This document shows, one piece after another, positions 52,590-59,599 of a stretch of 59,599 nucleotides of DNA (its first letter is position 1; the number at the start of each line of letters is the position of its first letter). The stretch is from positions 1-59,599 of the forward strand of contig CALVBY010000002.1 of assembly GCA_944325905.1 (NCBI GenBank). The letters are read 5' to 3'. The position numbers and the translations under genes were made by a program. This stretch comes from Candidatus Gastranaerophilales bacterium (GTDB lineage Bacteria > Cyanobacteriota > Vampirovibrionia > Gastranaerophilales > Gastranaerophilaceae). A model generated the notes under the pieces. That model saw only the letters and a list, made by a program, of their open reading frames with translations, was not told the DNA's origin and did not search any database.

Positions 52590-53762
52590 ATGAAAAAAAA
52601 TATAATTATATTTGTCATTGTAATTTTGGCTGCGATTGCTTTGAGATACGTCTCCGGAATTGTCGGAGAATATATGTCCAGAAAATCTCTAAAAAGTCAG
52701 CCGGCACCGAGTGTACAAGTTGAGCCAATTGGCGAAAGAGAAATTATTAGAAGTTTTCAAGCACCGGGTCGTGTTGCTTCAAAATATCAAGTAAATGTAT
52801 TGGCTCGTATTTCAGGGTATTTACAAAAGAGCTACTTTAAAGAAGGTGATTATGTTAAAGAGGGTCAGGTTTTGTTCCAAATTGAGCCAACTGAGTATAT
52901 AAATACTTCTAATGTTGCCAAAGCAAATGTAGCTAACACAAAGGCCCAGCTTGAATATGCAGAAAAGCAATTGGCACGTGCAAGCGAACTTGTAAAAAAA
53001 GATTATATTGCAAGAGCTCAATATGACCAAATTCTTTCCCAAAGAGACGCATTGAGGGCTCAGCTTGCTTCAGCACAAGCGGCTTACCAAGATAGCTTGA
53101 GAAATTATGGTTACACAATGGTCAAATCTCCTGTTAATGGCCGAGTTGGGATTATTGATGTTACTGTCGGAAACTACGTTTCTCCTGCATCAGCACCTCT
53201 TACAACAATTAACAGTAATGATCCGATATACGTTACATTCCCTTTGGATGCTAATGATTTTGACGCTCTTGCTAAGGCTGATATGCAAAATTATAAAAAT
53301 AGAAAAGTTGAATTATATTTCAATAATGGGGAAAAATATGAATTGGATGGTGTACAGGACTTTTTAGATAACAAAATAGACGAATCTACCGGTACTGTTA
53401 CTTTGCGTGCCACATTTAAAAATCCGAATAATAGGTTATTGCATGGCGAATTCGTAACAGTCAAACTTTATTCAAATAACAAAGTTAAGGTTCCTGTTGT
53501 TCATCAAGCAGCTGTTCAAGAAAATCAAGCAGGTAAATATGTCTACAAATTAGATGAAAATGATTTACCTCAATTGACATATATTAAAGTCGGAGAACAG
53601 GTTGGTGACTTTTGGGTTGTGACGGATGGTTTGACATACGGTGATAGAGTGGTTACAGATGGCTTGCAAAAAGTAACTCCTGGACATCCGGTTACAATTG
53701 TAACTCCGGAAGAAATGGCTAAGATTAAGAAAGAAACACTTGAAACTGAAAAGGAAAAATAA
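52590..53762 (+). CDS. RND efflux periplasmic adaptor (MFP)
   Basis: This 390-residue AcrA/MexA-like protein has an N-terminal membrane anchor or signal (about 3-20). The lipoyl half-motif ISGYLQKSYFKEGDYVKEGQ lies near 74-93 and a coiled-coil hairpin near 105-165, followed by the second lipoyl half, beta-barrel and C-terminal domains (LKVTPGHPVTIV). It joins the pump to the outer-membrane channel. First gene of a three-gene operon, 8 bases before the pump gene. Confidence 0.92.
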   Translation: MKKNIIIFVIVILAAIALRYVSGIVGEYMSRKSLKSQPAPSVQVEPIGEREIIRSFQAPGRVASKYQVNVLARISGYLQKSYFKEGDYVKEGQVLFQIEPTEYINTSNVAKANVANTKAQLEYAEKQLARASELVKKDYIARAQYDQILSQRDALRAQLASAQAAYQDSLRNYGYTMVKSPVNGRVGIIDVTVGNYVSPASAPLTTINSNDPIYVTFPLDANDFDALAKADMQNYKNRKVELYFNNGEKYELDGVQDFLDNKIDESTGTVTLRATFKNPNNRLLHGEFVTVKLYSNNKVKVPVVHQAAVQENQAGKYVYKLDENDLPQLTYIKVGEQVGDFWVVTDGLTYGDRVVTDGLQKVTPGHPVTIVTPEEMAKIKKETLETEKEK

Positions 53763-53770
53763 GGTACAAA

Positions 53771-56700
53771 ATGACAGAAAAAAAATCAGGTAATTTGTTT
53801 ATAAAACGTCCAAAATTGGCTATTGTAATTTCTCTAGCCATTATTTTGGCAGGTATGCTAATGATAAATACATTACCATTGGAAGAATACCCTTCAATTA
53901 CCCCTCCGCAAGTTGTAGTAACTGCAACATATGCAGGTGCCAGTTCTGACGTTGTTGAATCGACCATCGCAGCGCCTGTTGAAGCTCAGTTGAATGGTGT
54001 TGAAAACATGATATATATGTCCTCAACATCTCAAAATGGTTCATATCAGTTAACATTATATTTTGATATTGGTTCTGACCCGGATATGGCAGTTGTAAAC
54101 GTACAAAACCAGTTGCAACTTGTAACTCCCCGTTTGCCTGAAGAAGTTAGAAGGTATGGGTTGACCGTAAAAAAATCCACGGGCGGTCCCGGTATTTTGA
54201 TGATATCGGTTAGTTCCCCAACGGGTACGTATGATAATTTATATATTGCAAACTATGCATCTATATATATCAAAGATGAATTAGCTCGTATTAAGGGTGT
54301 TGGTAAGGTTCAGGTATTTGGCTCTACAGAGTATTCAATGAGAATATGGTTAGATGCCAATAAGATGGCCAACTTGGGCGTTTCAACAAGTGAAGTTGCT
54401 GCGGCCGTTCAGGCGCAAAATACGCAGACTCCTGCAGGTGATTTGGGTGTAGAACCTATGAAAGATCCTCAAATGATTAAACTTACTATGAGGACAAGAG
54501 GTAGGTTGGAAGACCCTAAGGAGTTTGAAAATATTGTTGTACGTTCAAAATCTGACGGTTCACAAATTAAATTAAAAGATATTGCAAGAGTTGAACTTGG
54601 CGCTGAAAGTTATTCTTATTTTTCAAGAATAGGCGGTAAGAATGCTGCGATTATTTCTATTAGCCAATTGCCGGAAGCTAATGCAATTGATTTGTCAAAT
54701 AAAATCCAAAAGAAAATGCAAGAATTGAGCAAAAGCTTCCCTCAAGGTATCGAATATGAAGTTCAGCACGATGAGACAGAGTTCGTTCGTGAATCAATTA
54801 AAGAAGTTATTAATGCAATAGGTTTAGCAATTATTCTTGTTGGTATTGTAACTTATATGTTCTTGGGTAGCGCAAGAGCTGCATTCATTCCTTTCTGTGC
54901 AATTCCGGTATCTTTAATTGGCGTATTTATATTTATGAATCTATTCGGATTTTCAATAAATTTGTTGATTTTGTTCGGATTGGTGCTTGCAGTTGGTCTG
55001 GTAGTTGATGATGCGATTGTTGTACTGGAAAATACTCAAAGGCATATTCAAGAGGGTAAAGATAAAAAAGAAGCTACTGAAATAACTATGCAGGAAGTTT
55101 TTGGTGCTGTACTTGCTACATCACTCGTTTTGATGGCTGTTTTTGTTCCTGTATCATTTATGGCAGGTATTACTGGACAAATGTTTAGGCAGTTTGCTTT
55201 ATGTATTGCCTCATCAATAGGTTTATCTACTTTAGTAGCTTTGACATTGTCACCTGCTTTATGTTCAATGATTTTGAAGTCCGGTGATGAAAAAGCCGAT
55301 TTTGTTTTTATACAGAAATTTGATGACTGGTTTAATAAAGTTCGTGATAAATACTTGGAGGGTGCAAGTACATTCATAAATTCAGCCAAATTGACACTTA
55401 CTGTTTTATTAGGAATTGTTGTATTTGTTTTATTTATGTTTAAGCTTATTCCTACAGGATTTTTACCTTCGGAGGACAGAGGTGCTATATTTACACAAAT
55501 ACAGTTGCCGGATGGTTCATCTGCTTCAAGGACCAGTATGGTTGCTACTGAAATTGAAGGTAGAATACTGGCGATAAAAGGCGTTAAAACAACGATTACT
55601 TTGGTTGGCTATAATGGTGAAAATACAGCATTGATTGTTTCACAGTTAAAACCTTGGTCAAAACGTAAGTCTAAGGCTGAATCTGCAGATAGTATTTTGG
55701 CGACTATGAGAGGCGAATTTTCTAAGTATCCTTCAGCTACGATTGCCTCATTTATGCCTCCTGCAATTACCGGTTTAGGTATGTTCGGTGGTTTTGAATA
55801 CCAACTTTTGGATAAGGGTAATCGAAATGCTCAGGAACTTTATGATGAAGCTGTAAAATTGTTAGCCGCAGCAAATAAAAATCCTAATTTTACTATGGTA
55901 TACACTTCATTTACATCTAATATGCCGCAACTGATGTTGAATGTTGATGTTGCAAAGGCTATGGCGCAAGGTGTAGAAGTTTCTGAAATTTATAATGCAC
56001 TTGCTGCATATTTTGGTAAATCATACATAAATGACTTTAACAAATACGGTCGTGTTTATCGTGTATATATGCAGGCTGATTCCGAGTTCAGGGCAAAACC
56101 GAGTGATATAGACAAAATATTTGTAAAAAATAATTATGGTCAAATGGTTCCGATAACTTCTGTTTTGAAAATTGATAATATTGTCGGGCCGTATAGCAGA
56201 ACTCGTTTTAACTTGTATCCTGCAATTACTATCAATGGTTCAGCACGTGAAGGTGTATCTTCAGGTCAAGCTATGAAGTTGATGGAGCAATTATCTGACG
56301 AAGTTTTACCTGATGATATGGGATATGCTTGGTCAGGAACTTCGCTTCAGGAAAGTGAATCTGCAGGGCAAATTGGACCTATCTTAGCAATGTCTATTGT
56401 CTTTGTATATTTGTTCTTGGTAGGCTTGTATGAAAGTTGGATGCTACCTATTGCAGTATTATTGGTATCACCGGTTGCACTTGTGGGAGCATTGTTCTTC
56501 CAGTACGTAGCAGGGTATTCATTAGACTTATATTCTCAAATCGGTTTGGTTATGTTACTTGGTTTAAGTACAAAACAAGCGATTTTGATAATTGAGTTTG
56601 CAAAAGATGCACACGAGGCAGGTGCAAGTATAAGGGATGCAGCTATGCAGGCTGCCAAATTAAGGTTCCGTGCCGTTATGATGACAAATATTGCGTTTAT

Positions 56701-56896
56701 TTTGGGCTTATTGCCTCTTGTATTCGCGGAAGGTGCCGGTGCTGCCAGCCGTCATTCAGTTGGTATGACTGTTTTTGGCGGAATGATGGCTGTTGCGTTT
56801 ATTGGTACATTCTTGGTACCTGCATTTTATGTCATTATAGAAGAAATGAAGGTTAACATAGCCAGACGAGTAAACAAAAAGAAAAAGGATAAATAA
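53771..56896 (+). CDS. RND efflux inner-membrane pump (HAE1/AcrB-like)
   Basis: This 1041-residue pump has 12 membrane helices in the usual 1+5+1+5 pattern. LEEYPSITPPQVVVTATYAG lies near 37. GLVVDDAIVVLENTQRHIQE near 405-425 carries the paired aspartates of the proton relay, and GLSTKQAILIIEFAKDA near 930 the partner lysine. It exports drugs, bile salts or other amphiphiles. Its stop overlaps the tolC-like start by one base. Confidence 0.96.
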   Translation: MTEKKSGNLFIKRPKLAIVISLAIILAGMLMINTLPLEEYPSITPPQVVVTATYAGASSDVVESTIAAPVEAQLNGVENMIYMSSTSQNGSYQLTLYFDIGSDPDMAVVNVQNQLQLVTPRLPEEVRRYGLTVKKSTGGPGILMISVSSPTGTYDNLYIANYASIYIKDELARIKGVGKVQVFGSTEYSMRIWLDANKMANLGVSTSEVAAAVQAQNTQTPAGDLGVEPMKDPQMIKLTMRTRGRLEDPKEFENIVVRSKSDGSQIKLKDIARVELGAESYSYFSRIGGKNAAIISISQLPEANAIDLSNKIQKKMQELSKSFPQGIEYEVQHDETEFVRESIKEVINAIGLAIILVGIVTYMFLGSARAAFIPFCAIPVSLIGVFIFMNLFGFSINLLILFGLVLAVGLVVDDAIVVLENTQRHIQEGKDKKEATEITMQEVFGAVLATSLVLMAVFVPVSFMAGITGQMFRQFALCIASSIGLSTLVALTLSPALCSMILKSGDEKADFVFIQKFDDWFNKVRDKYLEGASTFINSAKLTLTVLLGIVVFVLFMFKLIPTGFLPSEDRGAIFTQIQLPDGSSASRTSMVATEIEGRILAIKGVKTTITLVGYNGENTALIVSQLKPWSKRKSKAESADSILATMRGEFSKYPSATIASFMPPAITGLGMFGGFEYQLLDKGNRNAQELYDEAVKLLAAANKNPNFTMVYTSFTSNMPQLMLNVDVAKAMAQGVEVSEIYNALAAYFGKSYINDFNKYGRVYRVYMQADSEFRAKPSDIDKIFVKNNYGQMVPITSVLKIDNIVGPYSRTRFNLYPAITINGSAREGVSSGQAMKLMEQLSDEVLPDDMGYAWSGTSLQESESAGQIGPILAMSIVFVYLFLVGLYESWMLPIAVLLVSPVALVGALFFQYVAGYSLDLYSQIGLVMLLGLSTKQAILIIEFAKDAHEAGASIRDAAMQAAKLRFRAVMMTNIAFILGLLPLVFAEGAGAASRHSVGMTVFGGMMAVAFIGTFLVPAFYVIIEEMKVNIARRVNKKKKDK

Positions 56897-58311
56897 TGCT
56901 AAAAAAGTTTTTACTTTTAAATATAATATTTTGCTTAATATCAATTCCGGCTTTTGCTTTGGACAAGATTGGTAATGTTATTGAAGATGCCGAATATCCT
57001 AACTCTGAGAGTGTATTGCCGAAGGATAATGGTGGCTCAGAATATATCATATCTGGTTCAGTAGAAAAAAATATTGATTTAACGCTTGAAAATTGTATAG
57101 AATTGGCATTGGGAAATAATCCGCAAATCAATGCCGCCTTTCAAGATATTTTGGCTTCTGATGCAAGAATTAAGCAGGTTTGGTCAAATTATTTTCCTCA
57201 AGTAAGTTGGCAGACAGGTTATACAAGAATAAGACAACTTCAATTGTCTGATGCGTTGGGTCAAAACCTTACATTTAATTATTTCATATTAGGGCAAGTG
57301 ACTTTGCAACAAATGTTGTACGATTTTGGGGTAACACAAAATCAGGCTACTATTAAAAGATTAGATTATGAAGGCTATAAAACAAGTTTGACGGCTGTTA
57401 TTAATGATGTTATTTATCAAACAAAAGATGCTTATTATGCGTTACTTTTTGCCTATGAAAATAGACGAGTAGCGCAAGATACGGTTGATAAATTTCAGTT
57501 GTTTTATGATCAAGCAAAGGCTTTTTATGAAATTGGGATGAACCCTAAGGTAGATGTTACTATTGCTGAATCTAACTTGAGTAGTGCAAAGTTGAAACTT
57601 ATTCAGGCGGATAACGGTGTTAATCTTGCTATTGCAAGGTTAAACAATGTAATGGGCGTTCCATTTATTGATAAATATAATGTTATGGATAAGTTACAAT
57701 ATCAGCCATTAAATATAACATTTAACTCGGCTGTTGATATTGCAAGAGAAGCAAGACCAGAGTTGAGGCTTGCCGAAATTAAGGTAGAAACGGCAAATCA
57801 AACTTTGAAGCTTGTTAAAAAGTCTTTTTACCCAACACTATCCGTTGAAGGCCAAGTGCAAGTCGGTGGTAAAAATTGGACTTCTAACTACGGTTATAAC
57901 TTGGGCGGATATCTTAATTTCCCGACAGTTAATGGTATGTTGATAAGGAACGAAATAAAAGAAGCAAGATATCTTTATGATAAAGAGCTTGCAAATGCTC
58001 AAAACACCCAAAACCAGATTTATTTGGAAATCCAAAACGCATTTTTAACTCTTGAAGAAAAGAAAAATCAAATGCCGGTTGCATTGTTACAAGTAAAACA
58101 AGCAAAAGAAAACTATGAACTCTCTTACGGAAGATATAGAGTTGGGGAAGCAAGCCCGACTGAATTGAAAGATTCTCAAATAATGTATGAAAATGCTCAA
58201 TTGACTTATTATCAGGCATTGTATGAATATAATTCTGCAAAAGCTGGGCTTGAAAAAGCTGTTGGTAAAAATATAATTTCTGATGAAGATATTATCGAAC
58301 TTGATGAATAG
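56896..58311 (+). CDS. TolC-family outer-membrane efflux protein
   Basis: This 471-residue protein has a Sec signal peptide (MLKKFLLLNIIFCLISIPAFA). Two long helical repeats begin LTLENCIELALGNNPQI near 55 and NITFNSAVDIAREARPELRL near 275, each followed by strand-forming segments, as in TolC/OprM trimers. It completes a tripartite exporter and implies an outer membrane. Confidence 0.92.
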   Translation: MLKKFLLLNIIFCLISIPAFALDKIGNVIEDAEYPNSESVLPKDNGGSEYIISGSVEKNIDLTLENCIELALGNNPQINAAFQDILASDARIKQVWSNYFPQVSWQTGYTRIRQLQLSDALGQNLTFNYFILGQVTLQQMLYDFGVTQNQATIKRLDYEGYKTSLTAVINDVIYQTKDAYYALLFAYENRRVAQDTVDKFQLFYDQAKAFYEIGMNPKVDVTIAESNLSSAKLKLIQADNGVNLAIARLNNVMGVPFIDKYNVMDKLQYQPLNITFNSAVDIAREARPELRLAEIKVETANQTLKLVKKSFYPTLSVEGQVQVGGKNWTSNYGYNLGGYLNFPTVNGMLIRNEIKEARYLYDKELANAQNTQNQIYLEIQNAFLTLEEKKNQMPVALLQVKQAKENYELSYGRYRVGEASPTELKDSQIMYENAQLTYYQALYEYNSAKAGLEKAVGKNIISDEDIIELDE

Positions 58312-58316
58312 TTAAA

Positions 58317-58334
58317 TGTAAATAAATGTTAACA
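58317..58334 (+). promoter_or_regulatory. TGTWA-N8-TWACA dyad, copy 7
   Basis: TGTAAATAAATGTTAACA lies 102 bp before the ATG at 58419. It starts just after the tolC-like stop. ATACTTTATATAT (58371-58383) downstream is shared, almost exactly, with copy 4's promoter and includes the likely -10. Confidence 0.5.
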
Positions 58335-58418
58335 AGCCTCTTTCCCAAAAAGCAATTTTCTTAAAGTTATATACTTTATATATACAAGAAGAGATTAATT
58401 TTAGAAAGAGAGCAAAAG

Positions 58419-58706
58419 ATGATTGAAACAGCAGCTAATTCGCACAACAATACCGCAGGAAATGGTCAATTCGGTGCTTTAACTCGAAGAAGAAGAAATA
58501 AAAGAAATAGTGATAATGGTTTTTCTATTGAAGACTATTGTTATTTAGATAAATCTGACAGAAGAATGCGATTCAATAATTCAAAAGACCCAATATATTA
58601 TGTTTTTGATTGTATTGAAAACAGACCAATCAAAACATTGGCAAAAGAGTTTGTAAAGGATTCATTCTTTGAAATCGCAAATTTCGTATCAAAAGTGGTT
58701 GCGTAA
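58419..58706 (+). CDS. Small basic protein of unknown function
   Basis: This 95-residue protein starts MIETAANSHNNTAG after GAGAGC. A basic cluster TRRRRNKR lies near 22-30, and the C-terminal half is a helix with aromatic and charged residues (YVFDCIENRPIKTLAKEFVK). No signal or membrane segment is seen. It has its own dyad, promoter and terminator. The basic cluster might bind nucleic acid. Not recognised. Confidence 0.65.
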   Translation: MIETAANSHNNTAGNGQFGALTRRRRNKRNSDNGFSIEDYCYLDKSDRRMRFNNSKDPIYYVFDCIENRPIKTLAKEFVKDSFFEIANFVSKVVA

Positions 58707-58738
58707 AATCAATAGGATAAAAGGAAATAGGATAAAAT

Positions 58739-58762
58739 TAAAACGGCGAAAGCCGTTTTTTT
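58739..58762 (+). terminator. Intrinsic terminator with GAAA loop
   Basis: AAACGGC-GAAA-GCCGTTT followed by more T. Confidence 0.88.
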
Positions 58763-58808
58763 ATGTTATAATTTATCTATCTATAATCAAAAAGAAGGGT
58801 GGTTTTTC

Positions 58809-59599
58809 ATGCAGCGAATAGTATCTGGAATGAGATCAACAGGAAGATTGCATTTGGGACATTATTTGGGGGTTATTCAAAATTGGGTTAATCTTCAAAA
58901 TGATAATGAGTGTTATTTCTTCGTTGCTGATTGGCACGCTTTGACAACAAAGTATGATAATACAAAGGATTTGCGTCAAGATGTTATTGATGTTGTAATC
59001 GATTGGCTAGCTTCAGGAATTGACCCTAAAAAATCAACGATTTATGTCCAATCTTTGATTCCTGAGATTGCGGAGTTAAATATATATCTAAGTATGGTGA
59101 CACCCCAAAACTGGGTTGAGCGTGACCCTACTTTGAAGGATATGGCCAAAATTCTTAGATCAAAAGAGGCAACTAATTCTCAAATAAGTTACGGATTGAT
59201 GGGATATCCTGTTTTGATGAGTGCAGATATTATGATGCTTAATGCGACGGCGGTTCCCGTAGGTGTGGATCAGGTTGCGCATATCGAAATTACACGTGAT
59301 ATTGTCAGAAGATTTAATAATATATATAAAACGGATTTCTTCAATGAACCACAACCATTGTTGAACCACTGCTCATTAATTTGTGGTCTGGATGGCAACA
59401 AGATGAGTAAATCTTATAATAACGATATAAAGATTTCTGATACTGAAGAAGTTACCGCTAAAAAGATTATGACGGCGATTACCGATAGAAGCCGTTTGCG
59501 TCGTGATGATTTAGGACACCCTGATCAATGTGAAGTAGCTTTTAAATATTGGCAAGTCTTTGGTGATGAGGCACAAATTGAGACTGTAAAAACAGAGTG
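58809..59599 (+). CDS. trpS: Tryptophanyl-tRNA synthetase (3' end outside window)
   Basis: An open frame from the ATG at 58809 runs past the window edge, with 263 residues visible of about 330. GRLHLGHYLG (HIGH motif) lies near 14-23, DWHALTT near 45, GYPVLMSADIMML near 135, VGVDQVAHIEITRDI near 153, and KMSKS near 198. All signatures are intact. AAGGGTGG precedes the start. Confidence 0.95.
   Translation, partial: MQRIVSGMRSTGRLHLGHYLGVIQNWVNLQNDNECYFFVADWHALTTKYDNTKDLRQDVIDVVIDWLASGIDPKKSTIYVQSLIPEIAELNIYLSMVTPQNWVERDPTLKDMAKILRSKEATNSQISYGLMGYPVLMSADIMMLNATAVPVGVDQVAHIEITRDIVRRFNNIYKTDFFNEPQPLLNHCSLICGLDGNKMSKSYNNDIKISDTEEVTAKKIMTAITDRSRLRRDDLGHPDQCEVAFKYWQVFGDEAQIETVKTE

Noticed and set aside
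1-59599. tRNA, rRNA, prophage or insertion-sequence genes
   Set aside because: I saw no cloverleaf ending in CCA, no rRNA core sequence, no transposase or phage structural gene.

Overview
The window is AT-rich DNA from a Gram-negative-type bacterium: it carries an RND adaptor/pump/TolC set, TonB-like and prepilin proteins, and flagellar export-gate genes. The mix suggests a non-photosynthetic relative of Cyanobacteria such as Melainabacteria/Vampirovibrionia (Gastranaerophilales). The pointers are a DUF1822-like/TonB-like protein, several lineage-restricted small proteins and paralogues, a B12-dependent ribonucleotide reductase, and no photosynthesis genes. This placement is inference from gene content; no 16S gene is present.

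Layout. 1-6161 (minus): a DUF1822-like/TonB-like membrane protein, an ECF-like sigma factor and a zinc-ribbon AAA ATPase (cut by the window edge). 6344-6721: a small membrane protein. 6774-11741 (minus): a C-ring protein with two SpoA-like segments, FliO, FliP, FliQ, a secretin-N-like protein, FliR and HemW. 11952-13658: the first of three paralogues starting MG(L/M)AA(S/G)QAR. 13685-17751: an acyltransferase, a DtxR/MntR-type regulator, a membrane protein behind paired operators, and an HNH-like protein. 17829-20645: a cobalamin-riboswitch-like leader and three unknown genes. 20756-24638: the second paralogue, a polyprenyl synthase, signal peptidase I and a pilin-like protein. 24891-30163: infA-rpmJ-rpsM-rpsK-rpsD-rpoA-rplQ-truA-rplM-rpsI. 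30205-30900: a gene-free, palindrome-rich island. 31009-37751: a short coiled-coil protein, then folD, a CooC-like ATPase, a MetE/UROD-like protein, rplI, an SH3-like protein and pheT. 37870-38696: a G9 tract in front of a pilin-like gene. 38830-48241: fusA, the third paralogue, a HAD protein, a two-repeat AbrB-like protein, ileS, a dicarboxylate symporter and another pilin-like gene. 48433-59599: class II ribonucleotide reductase, a small membrane protein, uppS-rdgB, the RND operon, a small basic protein and trpS (cut by the window edge).

The most novel signal is a recurring dyad, TGTWA-N7/8-TWACA, which I found about 98-119 bp before the start codon of seven genes scattered through the window. 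All seven are unrecognised, lineage-type genes: the three MGxAAxQAR paralogues, the short coiled-coil protein and three small basic or membrane proteins. The dyad resembles CRP/FNR/NtcA-type sites. The paralogues have conserved ends around a variable middle and no Sec signal, so they are candidates for export by the FliOPQR gate encoded beside one of them. Other notable points are the possible phase-variable pilin, the B12-type leader controlling unknown genes, the MetE/UROD-like-CooC-FolD operon, and the HNH-like protein whose zinc knuckles lie about 300 residues apart.
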